The notes beneath the pieces were generated by a model. That model was not told the DNA's origin and searched no databases. It saw only the letters and a list, made by a program, of their open reading frames with translations. The translations under genes and the position numbers were made by a program. From positions 930,001 through 994,000 of the forward strand of contig NC_037310.1 of NCBI RefSeq assembly GCF_000143535.2: a stretch of 64,000 nt of DNA, in the 5' to 3' direction. Numbering within the stretch: position 1 is the first letter of the stretch; each line of letters begins with the position of its first letter. Below, piece after piece: positions 37,801 to 50,631 of this stretch. The stretch comes from Botrytis cinerea B05.10 (lineage: Eukaryota > Ascomycota > Leotiomycetes > Helotiales > Sclerotiniaceae).

Positions 37801-39871
37801 TCATCTTCTGCCCATAAAAGATCTGTAGAACTGATCTGCGGCATCACCTTCCGCTCCACCAAGACCATTTGCACTCATACTTTGTCCCAATTTGTGCGCC
37901 GCCTCCACTTTCTCTTGTAATGTTTTAGCATTCTGATCAATCCATTGCAATTGCATAAGATGTGAATTAAGGACTCGGACGATATGAGAAAGCTGTAGGG
38001 CAAATTTGATTAGTGACATCCTTCATGAAACTGATATAGGGATTGGAGTGACTTACTGGATCATCAGACTTGGTGCTCTTGTTCAAAGTAGCAGAGGCCT
38101 CATTCATAGCTTCAATCATAGTAGAAAGGTCTTTGCCCATTTCATCAAGCTTATCTGCCAATTTCTCCGCCATCTTGTAGGTTCTCTCACGCTCTTGATC
38201 TGGTCCTTGTAGTGTTTCGACAGCTGTACTTTTGAACATGTCATCGACCTCCTGTTCGTAACGATCGAGCCACTGTTCGAGTTCGGCTTGCTGGCCTTCC
38301 ACTGTTGCTAGTTGTCGTTCGACTTCTGCGCTTGATCGTTCAGCCTCGAATGTGGTATTGTACAATTTCTGAATTTTATCTCCATTCTCAACCAAAAGGC
38401 GATCCCACTGAGCTACCTTGGTTGCTTGTTCTTGGAAATCCTTCTGGTACTTGGCCAAATCAGATGCCCATCGGGTGATAATTTCATCCATAGTTTTGTT
38501 CTTAAGACGAGATAATTCCGGTCTTGGGCCAGCCGTAGAGGCTCCTAGAGTTGCGGCGCTTCCTGCCGCGCCAGAGCCAGCAGTTGCGCCAGCTCGTTGA
38601 TCTAGATTTGCGGAGCCCCCATTCGCAGCCGATGAAGCAGGGGCAGGTGTGCTGGTGTTAGTTGGGCCAGAAGTACCGGGAGTTGATGATTTAGCTGCGC
38701 CAAACAAACTTGATGTTGTAGCAGCTGGTGCAGGAGTAGAAGTGGTTGCAGCACTAGTCGAAGTAGCGTTTCCAAAAAGCGATGGTGTTTGCGCTGGGGC
38801 AGGTGCAGCTGGCGCGGGAGTAGATGTGGCTGGATTGGGTTTTCCAAATAGACTGCTGGTAGCAGGAGCTGCGGGTGCGGGAGTAGTAGAAGCCTGTGTT
38901 CCAGGGGTGCTAGCTGCTGGAGTAGCAGAAGGGAAGCTGAAAGATGGGGCCGGCTTGGCAGCTTCTGTAGTCGCCGCAGGTGTTGAGCTGGCAGGGGGAG
39001 CTGCCGAAGCAGCAGGCTTGTTTCCACCAAACATGTTGCCGCTAGGAGCAGAAGGTTTTGTAGCACCAGCACCACCGAACAAGTTGCTAGGAGCTGCAGC
39101 TGCAGGAGTGCCGCTGGAAAAAAGACCACCAGTAGGGGCTGATGCAGCTGGTGTCTGTGTAGGTTGTGATGCGGCTGTTGTTTTTGGTGTTCCGAACAGA
39201 CCTCCAGTTGATTGCGATGGAGCACCGCCACCAAACAAGTTTCCTGTACTCGCAGCTGGCGCATTATTCGTAGGTGGTGGTCCTGCTGGGGTTGTGGATG
39301 CAAAACTGAAAGGCTTGCTTGGTGCTGGTGTTGTTGATCCTAAACTTGGGGTACTCGAAGCTGCTCCTCCAAACATACCACCTGATGCTGGCTTGTTCAT
39401 TCCTGAGAACATGCCCCCCGTAGGAGTTGCGGGTTTATTCTCCGTTGTTGGCGTTGAAGCACCATCTGGCTTGGGCCCCCCAAAACTGAAACCTCCACTT
39501 CCACCTGTAGATGCTCCTCCTCCACCGAACAGTCCACCACCTGCTGAAGTTGTAGGTGTGGTGCTAGCAGTAGGCTTTCCAAAACTGAAAGAGGACGTGG
39601 CATTGGGGGCATTTCCTGTGCTTTGGCCAAAGATACCTCCAGCGGCTGGCTTTGCAGCTCCTGTGTTTGCAGCTCCTGCTCCTCCAAAGGCCGGTGCTTG
39701 TGCTCCAGCTGGTTTTGGTGCGCCGAATAGAGATGATGGAGCGGCCCCAGATGTAGCTGGCGCACCTCCAAATAGTCCAGCACCAGAGCTATTAGGAGGG
39801 TTACTAGAACTTCCCCCACCGAACAATCCTCCGCCGGTACTCCCAGTGTTGCCGAATGTAAATCCAGACAT
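37801..39871 (-). CDS. NSP1: Nucleoporin NSP1
   Basis: FG nucleoporin of the central channel of the nuclear pore (with Nup49/Nup57, and with Nup82/Nup159 on the cytoplasmic side). Exons 39871-38057 and 37992-37801 (668 aa), joined by a 64-nt GTAAGT/ACAG intron that rebuilds STKSDDPLSHIVRVLN. Residues 1 to about 430 are an FG-repeat domain (LFGG, FSFG, SLFG and MFGG units in Thr/Ala/Pro/Ser spacers). Residues about 455-650 are the conserved Nsp1 C-terminal coiled coil, beginning RLKNKTMDEIITRW and including LNSHLMQLQWIDQNAKTLQ. FxFG repeats bind importins during transport, and the coiled coil anchors the protein. The repeat region is Ala/Pro-biased, which also creates a long meaningless open frame on the opposite strand. 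Confidence 0.95.
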
Positions 39872-40383
39872 CTTGTAAATATTGTTGTTGAGCTTTTGAG
39901 TTAGGAATGCGAATCGAGACCGAGGAAGGAAGATTTTCCGATGCAGTTGATTGTTTATGCCAAATTAGAAGCTGATTATTTGTAAAGAGATCGAGATGAT
40001 CAGCAATATGATCTTCTTCAATGTTAAGTTGAATTGAGGTACAGCTTCTGCAATAACCGAATTGATTTAATCAGCCTTGCGCATTTCAAAGCGCGCGAAA
40101 TTGAAGTCTTTTGTCTTTCTTAGCCTTTCCCAGCGCGACTTTTGGGTACTCTATCGCGCCTCAATCAAAAATTAAGCGAGTGAACAACAGAATGATCGGA
40201 GCTCTTGCTATCATTGACCGAGAAGGGAGCAGTTGTCATTGTTCCCCCCTTTGGATTAGACTTTCTCTTATCCGTTACTCAGTTTACATTGACAACACGT
40301 TGATCGTACCTCCAAACCATTTTGTCTATTGATTTAGATCTTCTATCGCGGTTATCGCTGGTATCCCGCTGGTATTATCAATC
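39872..40383. promoter_or_regulatory. Divergent promoter region, NSP1 / LAA2-like
   Basis: A 512-bp spacer between two start codons facing away from each other. It includes a CGCGAAA element (40094-40100), which matches the SCB/SBF cell-cycle site consensus (CRCGAAA), inside a short GC-rich core. A functional link to cell-cycle control is only a guess. Confidence 0.4.
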
Positions 40384-42274
40384 ATGGCTGAGGGAGACCA
40401 CGGGAGTCTAGAACCTCCTACAAGGACTAGCATTGAGGACTCAGGCGCACACGAACTTGCAGGTAAGGCCGACGAAACTAAGTTTCAACACTCTCTATTA
40501 TTTTTGCGACGATGAGGATAGAGTGGTCTTGATCCAGAGCATACCCTCGGGATTTGCATAAAGTGATTTGGTCTAACATTCTTGTTACTTAGAAACTGTT
40601 GAATCTTCGGATTCAGAAGACCATTTTTCAGATGCACACTCTGGTCTAGAACCATCCACCGTAGCCTCACCCACTGTCCCCACTACTCGAATCGAGAAAG
40701 TCGACGATGAACCAAGCTATGGAGAAGTTCCGGGCACACAAGCATATAGTATGAGAGCAGAGGATGCTGAGCCCGATCAAGTTGCAATGGCTCCAGAATT
40801 TGATAATATCGTACGAGCCCGACGACCTTCAACTCCGGGCGACTTGCCCATTCCCATCACTGTCGTTGAGAAGATAGACCCCGATACTCCAAGCCATGGA
40901 GAAGTCCCGGGCACACCAGCTTATGAAAAGCGTAAGGCTGACGCAGTGCCGGACTTGGTCTTGGATTCGACTCCTGGTCGCAGTCGCTCCAATACTCTTA
41001 ACACGACTGGCATAACAAGATCAAGGGCTGGTAGTACACCAGGGGATCTACCAATTCCCAAGACTGTAGTTGAGAGGATAGACTCTGGACCAAGTCATGG
41101 CGAAGTACCTGGTACCGCCGCATATGAATTGCGAAAGGAAGATGCTCAACCGGACGACATAGTTGAGGTAGCTGATGTACCTGGTATGTATAACCAATGG
41201 TTTCCAAACACATTCAGAGTTATTGACTGAGTTAGAATCTAGCTCCCGTTCCTTAAGTCCACGACGTCAAAGCTCTTCGGCGGCAATGAACAAAGCTGTA
41301 GAAGAAGAATATAATGAAGAAGAAGACGGAGATGATGGTCAGGGCGGGGACGATGGAGACGGTGCAGACGATGCAGACGATGGTGGTTTTGGGGATGATT
41401 TCGATGATTTCGAGGAAGGAGAGCAAGATGCAGAGTTTGGTGATTTTGATGATGGATTTCAAGAGCCTGAAGTAACTCAATCTTCTCTACCAATTCCTGT
41501 AGTTCCTTCTTTTGTAAGTAGTCGTATACTTTCCGCGTGCAACAATATTACACTCAGTCCTAACATAAGTATCTGGTTCAGCCCACCTTTGACCTGACAG
41601 ATCTCGATGCCCCCGAGGATATTCGCTCTGCAACCGAACCCTATCTCGATCATATCTTTCCCTCCGACACAATTGATATATCAGTCCTCCCACCTCTTGA
41701 CAACCCGAATCCCATATTCCTCACACCACGATCCGCATCACTCTGGTCACAACTCGTAGCTCCACCACCCCTTCAGCCACCAAATTGGATTCGATCCCGT
41801 ATTCGTCGCCTCTTCCTCGTCAGTCTCGGTATTCCCGTCTCTTTAGACGAAATCCTCCCGGCTTCCACACAGAAGAAACTTATCCTTCCCTCCCTCTCCT
41901 TGCATCCATCATCCTCTGGGTCTCTCGACAGTTCCATAGATCGCATCAAATCCTCTTCTTCTACTTCCCTTGACTCACAAGGCAATGTCAAGCCCACTCG
42001 CTCTGACAGTCGACGTCGAAAGGGTCCTCCACCTGCCCCTCAATTAGATTTAGTATCCGCGCGTCAAACATGTGAGATTACGGAAGAGGCTCTACAAGGT
42101 TTAACAATCGATGAGTTGAAAGGACACGTGAAGAAACTCGAGGAAATGGAAATCTTAGCTAAAGAAGTATTAGATTATTGGACCATGAGGACCGATGAAA
42201 AGCTAGGTGATAGGGAGGCTTTTGAGGGGGTTATTGAAAATTTGGTCAAGCATGCTAGGAAGGTTAGGAAGTGA
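40384..42274 (+). CDS. LAA2/aftiphilin-like protein (AP-1 accessory)
   Basis: Four exons: 40384-40462, 40593-41183, 41236-41513 and 41582-42274 (546 aa); all three introns are GT-AG. Residues about 45-225 contain three tandem repeats built on a VEKIDxxxPSHGEVPGTxAY core followed by (R/K)xxDAxPD. A very acidic stretch follows (EEEYNEEEDGDD...), with FGDDFDDFEEGE and FGDFDDGFQEP, which look like clathrin-adaptor-binding DF/F-acidic motifs. The C-terminal ~230 residues (FDLTDLDAPEDIR, then WIRSRIRRLFLVSLGIPVSLDEILP, then a helical end) match my memory of the fungal family related to yeast Laa2 (YBL010C), which partners Laa1 and AP-1 in trans-Golgi/endosome traffic. The repeats are not part of yeast Laa2 as far as I know. 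The assignment is moderate. Confidence 0.7.
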
Positions 42275-42780
42275 TGATGTTTTTGTTCTTTTTGAACAGC
42301 GCTACATAACGCATTGCGCAATCAAAATTACATGTATCAAGTCTTTGATTCTACGGAATGATTAAAATTATCATACTAATTAGCTGAGCAAATAAGCTAT
42401 AATATGACCACTTTCTATTCTCTGAAATATATTGCTGGTGATTTCACAATCCTATCCTCTGCCCATCTGCTGGCCCTGATCCGCCCCCTTCTTTCAAACT
42501 GCTCTCTTGATAAACCCTAACACTCACACTTCCCACTGATATCCTCAACCCGCTACCTGCTTTTTCAATTTAAATATCAATATCTCCTCCCCCCTAGCAG
42601 CAGCCAGTCTAGATTTACATCCCCCGAAGCAGCTACTCCACCAACTCCAACTCCAAAACTGCAGAGATAGTTACTACTGGTTCATTTCATTTCATGTCAC
42701 GTCTTGGTCTTGAGTATATATATATATATATTATCATTAATGTACTAACGCGATTAAGTTTATATTCTAATTGCAACGGT

Positions 42781-42813
<33 letters not shown>

Positions 42814-44454
42814 ATATAGATATGCACGCAACCAAACCAATGTCTGAAAACATTATTCACGTAGATGCTTTGCTTTACTTTACTTTACTCTACCTCTCGC
42901 TCTCTCGTGCATTCTGATTCTTTACTCGTTGCGTTTACTGATACAATAGCATAGCATATCATTATTCTTATCCTCGTCTTTAGCTTCAATCTCACTCCCC
43001 CTCCCCCTCCCCCTCCCCCTCCCTCCCATCTCGCTTCCTCTAACAATGACATCCTATCCCATTTTATTATATCATATCATCCATCATCTACTCCCCCTTT
43101 CCCTACCCTCCAAAAACACACCCCCTTATACTCTGTACAGAACCGGAGAAATGCTATCTACATCTTCCCACTTCTTCATTCCTACCCCTTCTCCTCTTCC
43201 TTCTCCTCCTCCCCCTCCAGTAAGGCAACGTGACATAACACAATCCCCCTAGAAAATCCTATTGCGAGCCATCAAGACTCCCAAGCGCGAGCAAGATATG
43301 TTTGAGTTTTGATCTTGGTTTTGGTTTGAAAAGGCTGCACGTAAGAATAAAGTTAGGATTGGGATGTGTTGGAATTGGAATATCCAGATATCAAAAGGTA
43401 GAAGGGATGGGTCTGAGCATGAACTCTGGCTTCTGGTAAACATTTCTCTTGGTAGAAAAGCATAACTCTAGATGTGATTGATAGCGCAGGGTTCCAAGTC
43501 AAATCATCTTACATTCACATTCACATCCACATTCACATACGCAGTCACAAATCACCACTATCAAAGTCATATTTTAGCAAAAGGCAATGAATAAATTCCT
43601 CTTGAATTCCTAACCTCCAAACGACAACACGTTCCACATCTCAAATCAGCCCGTAAATTCCTTCAGCCAATGCCTAAAAGCCTGCTCACTGATGAACCAC
43701 TGCAACTACATTTATACGATGCTACGCCGCACCATGCCATTTCCGAGAAGATTTCAAACCCAAGGAGGTAGAATAAATACCATGCCCTCCAACGAAAACC
43801 ACGCAACAATGTAATCCATCAATCCATTCATCAACTTTTCCCGAAAGCCCGAAATCCCACTAGAATACTAGTGTAAATCCCATTAAAGAAGAATAAAGAC
43901 GTAAAAGATCCTCCGTCGCGGCTATGTACTGGAAAGAAAAAGATTCGAAAGGAAAGAAAGACCACGTAGTAAATTAGATGAATATCACGCCGCACACCTA
44001 AAAGCAATGCCGTCCAGGCCCCCATCCATGCATGCAAGAGTGGTATCATGATCGATGTACTATAATGCACCAAACCATGACGCCTTTCCATTTTCGCCAA
44101 GGTACGTATCGAGGTAATGCAATTCTCAACCTCGGTGTAAAATTTCCATCGAGTTGTGAGACGTTTCAGAGTCGTGAATTTTCGAATAAGAGAAAGGAAG
44201 GAAAAACAGTGTAAAATTCAAAAGCAACCATATAACCATATAACCATATAAAGCCGAGTCATCCTCCATTATTGTTGTCAACCCCATGAAAATTGAGAGC
44301 AAGCGTCATTAAAGTATCCTAGATGCAGCAGGGTATCTCGCAGAAGTGTGATAAAAACCAATGAAAGATCGAAGAACCCAAATCGTAGAAGTATACCGAA
44401 GGGTATCCGCGAAAGACGATCAACTTGAGAAAGACTTCGCGCAATTACAGTTAT
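42275..44454. other. Convergent intergenic region rich in simple repeats
   Basis: 2.2 kb between the LAA2-like and CSX1-like 3' ends. It contains a TA run (42715-42732), a CT/TCTA run (42779-42820), a CCCCCT repeat (42994-43026) and an ATAACCAT repeat (44226-44251). No gene is recognised. Confidence 0.5.
42779..42820. repeat. Compound CT / TCTA microsatellite
   Basis: About eleven CT units pass into about four TCTA units in non-coding DNA. Confidence 0.9.
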
Positions 44455-47077
44455 TTAAGCATATGGGGGTTGGTTGTTGAAGCCACCGTTGGCAATTGGA
44501 CCACCGGATGGTTGCTGCTGGTGTTGGTATCCAGCGTTGTAAGCGGCCGGTGCTTGTTGGTGACTCTGTTGACCTGGTCTATTTTAAACACGTTAGCAAA
44601 GTGCCATGTTGAGTAGGGACGCCGAAAAGAAGAAAAGCAGCTTGGAAATAGTAAGAAACAAGTATTTATCCGATACTTCAGATGATGAAATAAGCAGTGC
44701 CTCAAGCTAAGGATAAATGCTACAAGTCCAGTAATTTGAAGTTAATGTTTGTAGGGAGATTTTTATCATCGCACAGGCAATAGCACAAAACATAGGGATA
44801 ATACATAACAACAAGAGTATGTGACCAAAAAGGAAACAAATGGTCTGTAAAATCAAATAATGGATGAAGAATACATTTGTAATCGAGTCCGCACAAGCCG
44901 CGATACTCCTATTTAAAAAAGAGAGTCTAAACTTTTGAGCTTTTGTGGATAAAGTCCAGAATAGGAAAAAGCTGCTTCAAAGCATGAGTGCAAGGCTGCC
45001 CAAACAGATCTCGTCGACGATTAAAAATCCGCCAGTGAAAAAAGATAAGTGGGCAGACTAAGCAGCAAAGCAGTGAGATTACATGTGTAGAAGGAAAAAA
45101 AGAGAAAGCGAAGATCGTGGTCGCATGAAAAGTCTATGCTTATACATGGGCATCATTGGAAAACACAGATTCCCACCCATCCGATACTTGAAGTAACGCT
45201 AAGACGAGAAAGAGTTATCCAGGCGTTGGACGCGAAGAAGTAAAGCCCCGAAAAATGGCAAGCCCAGTGCAGAAAGACGCCATGCTACACTAAACTCCAT
45301 TCGCGAAAGAAGATGTTTGCTTACTGCAATTTGTTAGCTTGAAAGTAAATTGAAGAAGGAACAAATCTTACCTGTAATGGTTGGAAACCATTGTAAGGGT
45401 TATGCTGTTGTGGCATACCCATCTGTTGGTAGTGGGGTGGGGGAGGAGCAGGTCGGTATGGGGTTCCGGCTGGTCCAGAATTGTTCTGGGATCGTCCCCA
45501 AGACAAACGAACGCGAGAATTACCAATTGGGTATCCTTGCATCTGGTTGATTGCCATCTCGGCAGCGTGTCGTTGAACGAATTGGACAAATCCGCAGCCC
45601 TTTCCGGGTGGAATCTTGACGTAGGTGATCTCTCCGAAACCTTGGAAGAAAGATCTAAGCTCGTCTTCAGTGACGTAGCCAGACAATCCACCGACGAACA
45701 CAGTTGTGTTGTTTGGATCGGTAAATTGATTCATTGGTTGAGGAGTACCATAGTATCCAGCCATAGGTGGGCCGCCACCCATTCCGTACATGCCTGGGGC
45801 ACCTCCCATGGCACCGGGCATACCACCACCGCCACCGCCTTGCATCTGCATACCTGCTGGTCCAGCACCGCCAGACTTGTTCTTGGGGGTAGCGGTACTG
45901 ATGCGCATGGGTCTATTTCCGCAATAGACACCTTGCATTTCGGTCAACGCACGTTGTTGATCGCCCTCTTCGGCGAAGCGAACAAAGCCATAACCACGGG
46001 ACATGCCAGAGATAGGATCGGTCATGATCTTGGCTGATTTACACGAGGGAAATCTGGCCTGGAACAATGAAACCAGGACATATTCATTTACCTCCGGGCC
46101 GAGGTCTCCAACAAAGATAGAAAATTCTGGTCCACGGTCATCACTATAAACAGTCAGCAATTCATTCAAGAAAAAGCGAAGCAGAGGAAATGAGGTATAT
46201 GAACCGGGATTCTGACCGACGATCGGCAAGACCACCACCTGATGCCCAATTGAGCTTGAATGGTCGAGTGGTGTTTGGAATCATGGATCCATTCAAGGAC
46301 AAGGCCTTCGCAGCAGCAGCTGGGGAAGTGAAGTCGATGAAACAATAACCAGCGTTTCTGAAATGATGGGAACACGGTTAGATAAATTTCTTGATTGAGA
46401 ATGCGGTATCGATAAGAATGACTTACCCAGAGAATTTGTCTCTGATCATCTTGACATTGACTTGCTCGCCCATTCCGAACCAGACACTGCGGATGAAGTT
46501 CTCGTCGATCCATGGCTCAAGCTCACCCATCCTGTTGTAATGCGTTAGTAGAGATCAAATAATATATCGAATATGTGGTGAATTCGGTATTGATCAAAAG
46601 TAGTACAGCAATATAGTGATGATCATGACCATGATGTAGATCGAATCAAAAGGATGTGCACTCTTGTACATGAATTGAACTCATAGACGAGACATGTTTG
46701 CGGTCGCACACCAAGTAATGCGGCACGCAAGACATAAATGTGCTCGATCTATGACCAAAACATAAAGAGAAAGAGTGGAGGAGGGATAAAGCCAGTGATA
46801 AGATCGCAAGAGATCAAATCGAGTAAATAATAGAGGAGAAACTTGAAACTTACCAGAGGGTTGTCTTTGCATCTCCTGTGACGCTGCCAGAAGAGCCTTC
46901 AACGCCGGCACCTTGTTGCGCAAATGGAGCTGGTGAGCCACCGTCACCGGCAGGCATACCACCTTGCTGCTGCTGTTGTTGCTGCATTGGTGGTGGCGGC
47001 ATAGCACCGTTGCCGTTGTTCTGTTCGTAGCCACCTTGTTGGGCGGGATCGTAGGTTTGTTGTTGTTGGAAAGACAT
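44455..47077 (-). CDS. Three-RRM RNA-binding protein, CSX1/NAM8-like
   Basis: mRNA-binding regulator related to fission-yeast Csx1, budding-yeast Nam8/Ngr1 and TIA-1. Exons: 47077-46854, 46531-46427, 46357-46205, 46143-45373 and 44578-44455 (458 aa). The N-terminus is Gln/Gly-rich; RRM1 is at about residues 72-155 (TLWMGELEPW, GYCFIDF), RRM2 at about 168-245 (FSIFVGDLG, GYGFVRF) and RRM3 at about 307-375 (TVFVGGLSG, GCGFVQF), separated by a Met/Gly-rich linker. The C-terminus is Pro/Gln/Asn-rich. The last intron appears to be a stwintron: two-step removal joins FQPLQ to PGQQSHQQAP in frame. If only the inner 48-nt intron is removed, CAG is followed directly by TAA, giving a protein that ends at PLQ. 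Intron 1 is also long (322 nt). Confidence 0.88.
44579..45372 (-). other. Candidate stwintron (twin intron) in the CSX1-like gene
   Basis: On the minus strand the exon ends ...TTA-CA at 45373. The next base G (45372) is followed by a complete intron of 48 nt (45371-45324: GTAAGA donor, GCTAAC branch, TTGCAG acceptor) and then TAAGCA. Removing the inner intron brings G next to TAAGCA and creates a new donor GTAAGC for an outer intron of 746 nt ending in AATAG at 44579. The outer splice joins CA to A, giving CAA-CCA-GGT in the correct frame. This is the [D1,2] stwintron layout, in which the inner intron splits the outer donor between its first and second base. Confidence 0.7.
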
Positions 47078-50000
47078 TGCGAAAATCGATCTGTCAACAA
47101 GAGAAGGTTTGATTCAAGGGAGAACAAAGATGTAAACAAGTAAGCAAAGTATTGCCGCGTTGTAGTTGCGAAAGTTGAGGAAAAGTGTGTTGTGGTGTAA
47201 GTTTAAAAGTAAGAATTCAAGAACGAGGACCGTTGAAATAGCTTCAAAGATCGGCGTAATCTAATTCACTTAAGGTTAGCTTATGGTCAACGGGCTAGAG
47301 TTACGCTAGTGTGCAGGTTACGGCAGACCCCAAAGATTAGTGTAAATCATATGATTTCGTTCCTGGATGTGATTCACGCTCTTTCAATATGGGATCAGTA
47401 GGATTGGGAAAATGTCTGAGAATACCGGAGGAAAAACTTGGATTGGACGTGACTGTTATCTTCCTAAGTAACTTTGCTGCAGAAAAAAGTTGATGAGAAG
47501 ATTTTTTTTTTCCCAAGAGAAACATCCGGAAACGTTCGGAATGGTGAAATGTTGTAAACTACTCGGCCGGGCAACCAACAATAAACTTATCATACACTTG
47601 AATTTAGAAGTTGCTATTGGGGCTTTGCACAAAAGAATCCAATTATAAGATCCATCAATCAAAAACTTTCAGTTTACAGTGCTGTGTTGATGAAGTCTGT
47701 CACAGTTCCACCATGACAATACCACAAAACAAGTAACACCATCCAACAAACTTCGGTGATGCCCTTTCATTATAAAACTGATATTGAATTCTTTGCACAA
47801 CAGATTCACCTCGTCATAAACAAAGGTTCAGTGTTGACTCAACAATTTGCTCAGCAAAGCAATAAATCGTCACAGCCAACCACAGGACGTCCTTTATTAG
47901 GGATGAGATGAGAATGGCCACCAAAAAAGGCCACCACCGGGATTCATTGTGTTTAGAAAGTAGTCAATGGCCACAACCTTGGTGAACTAATGACCAATAT
48001 CCCAATCAGAATATCTGCCACTTTGCTGTCACATGAAAACTACTTTCGGAGCAGGCATATATTCCATGAATCCACTGCCTAACTCAAGAGCAGATTGGAT
48101 TGGGGGCGGATTGGTGAATACGTTCTAATCAATCTCTGGCAAGCTAAGTGGGCTTATGGGTTGAATATGTGTTTTACTGACTTTTTATTTTCCAGCGACT
48201 GCAAGCCCCTCTACCGCAGCTTTAGAATATATATTGGATACAGGAAGTCCGTAGACTGGAAGGATGATGGATGATTCTCATAACGCAAAGAAACAAAGCA
48301 ATGAATGAAACAAGATGTAGGGGCTCGACAGAAGTGCAAGTGCAGAGCGATGCCATCGCCCATAGAGCACAAAACCATGCCATGCCCCATTAGAAAGTGC
48401 CTAGAATCCAGTGCTCCAACTTCAACCCACCGGAGCATTGAAATGAAGACACCCGAACGAAAATGGAATGAAGGGAAGCTTCTGTAAGATGTCCCGGCTT
48501 GCGCTGGAGTAGGAAAACACGAGAAAAGATGAGCCGGGCGCTGAGATGAAGTTTGCCCAGTACTGTTGCAGTGTTGCCCCCCGAATACATCATAAAAAGC
48601 ACTCGCTAACCATTACGTTACAGTGTAGCAAGGTGTTATGCCACTGAAGTAGAAGTCCATTGTGAACTTTCTAACATGTTACGCTTCTAGTGAAGCATCC
48701 CTTAAGACAACCACTAAAATGAAACCACCCCGCTCTTAAAAAGAAATTGGAACAGCGTCACTCTCGGTATTAACAGTATGAAAATCTGGGGTATGACTCC
48801 ACCGTATGGGGTAGGGGGCAGGGGGGGCAGGGGCGGGTGTATGATCCGTGTTGTCTCTTGAGAATCTGATTCAGTGCTAAGGGGCCATGTATAACCACAT
48901 AACTACAAAGGGATATGACAGCTGAAACTTGGGCTAGGTGAAGGCCTCTTGTAGCCCTACAGAAAGTAGTGTAGGATACAGATGGCGAATTTGGGCAAGG
49001 CAACAAGCCTTGCTTGATGCAATACACAACCCACTCTATCCAAAAATTCTCGAAATCTACCGTCATGGACAGCTACTGCGAGAACTGCTCACATTGCCAC
49101 TATAGTCGGTAGCCAGCCCACATCACTCTTCCCAACATTATTGACTCCGATCATTGTGGCGGTCCGTAGAAATAAGGTGACAATAGGAAACTCGATTCAA
49201 CTCTCGCCCCGCATCATTTCGATTTCGTTCAATCCGGGTTCATAGGGGTCTGCCATTTTCATATTGGGAGGTATATAGCTTACCTCTAGAAATCCTCAAG
49301 TGTCGAGCTAGTGAATAATACCCTAATCGCCCCTCGAAATAACCGATATGTGCGATTGGAAATGTAAGTGCTCAAGAGCGACGTCGTAATATAGTGAACT
49401 CGATTTCAAAAGTCTTGAAGACAACGTTTTGCGCCTGCGAAAAATCGAGGGTGGAAGATCTGAATTATTGCTGGAGAAATCTCGGGAATAAATTCAAACT
49501 AGTCGAGGGAGCATGTCAGTCAATTGTTCATCATGTGGAATTTCGGATGGAGGAGCGGGTGGATGAAGGGGTAATGGTATTTCTTAAGCGTGAAAGAGCT
49601 TCGTGGGAACAATTTTCGCAAGTTTGGAACAGCTGGGTAGTACCAAGGCTAGTTACCAAGGGTCAACATTTGCGCCAGGCCCAACAGCAAAGCTACACCC
49701 GGCAATGCCAGGCGGCGTGTGTGATATGCGACAATAAGCTTGTCAATTGCAACAAAGAGCTGTAGGGACCGGCACAACAAAGGTCGACGTGGTGGTAGGT
49801 GGAATGAGGGGTCGGGTTGGAGGGGGGGAGGGGGGATTTGTGAAGCTGTATGCGCAACCAGTAAGGCGCGCAGGGACAGAAAAATGATCTACTTACATGT
49901 TTTGGATCGACTGAAGCAGCAACGGCCTTGAAAAACTCCTCAAATTCCGAAGGGAAAGCAGTAAATCAAGAAGAAGGATCGAGTGTCGACGGGAAACAAT

Positions 50001-50486
50001 TAGATGCAGTCAAGCAACGCAGTTATCGAATCAGTCGACAAAGGACGGAGGATGAAAGGGTAAGGTAAGGTAAGGGTGGAAGGATGGGTGTGGATGAGGG
50101 GAGGGGAGGGGAGGTATTGTATTCTTTTTTTTTTTTTTTCGGGTTGGTGGGTGAAAGAAGGAAAGAATTAATGGATGGTGGATGGTGGATGGTGGATTAG
50201 GATGAGTGGATGTAGCTGGGTGTGGTGTGGGTGGATGGGTTGGAAATTTAGCTTCATATGAGTAAGAGGTAAGAGAGAAATTGAGAAATTGAAATTCTGG
50301 AGGAACGAGGGGGACGTGATCGTGCCAAAGACCTTGGGCCTTGGATCTTTCTCGATCAGGTAAGGCAAGGAATGGAACCAAGTGATGGATGAGGACGATA
50401 GTGCGGCCAGACGAATTATTTTTTTATACCTTGGAGCTTCGATGGAGTCTAGGGAGACGGAAAAGCATCCAGGCGTGGGAGGAAAA

Positions 50487-50510
50487 GCACGCACGCACGC
50501 ACGCACGCAG
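50487..50510. repeat. GCAC tetranucleotide repeat
   Basis: Six units of GCAC/CGCA type in non-coding DNA. Confidence 0.85.
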
Positions 50511-50578
50511 TTGCATTTGGGTGTATTTTAGTGCAATTTAAGGTTAAGAAGGATTGGTGTGATTTGGGTATAATTTGG

Positions 50579-50631
50579 GTGTGATTTAAGTGTGATTTAA
50601 GTGTGATTTAAGTGTGATTTAAGTGTGATTT
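50579..50631. repeat. GTGTGATTTAA 11-mer repeat
   Basis: Nearly five tandem copies of GTGTGATTTAA, preceded by variants with TTTGGGT in place of TTTAAGT. An 11-bp unit matches roughly one helical turn. Confidence 0.88.

Noticed and set aside
38649..39878. 409-codon open frame on the plus strand opposite NSP1
   Set aside because: It is the reverse of the FG-repeat coding region. Its Gly/Ala/Pro-rich translation follows from NSP1 codon use, and NSP1 itself is unmistakable.
44579..45323. snoRNA inside the long outer intron of the RRM gene
   Set aside because: A C-box-like ATGATGA occurs, but on the opposite strand and without a matching D box at a suitable distance.
45381..46037. 218-codon plus-strand open frame opposite the RRM gene
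   Set aside because: It lies fully inside the strongly supported RRM2-RRM3 exon and shows no family features.
49394..49765. 123-codon frame in the gene desert
   Set aside because: It starts with GTG, has no plausible splice partners or motif, and ordinary composition for chance frames.
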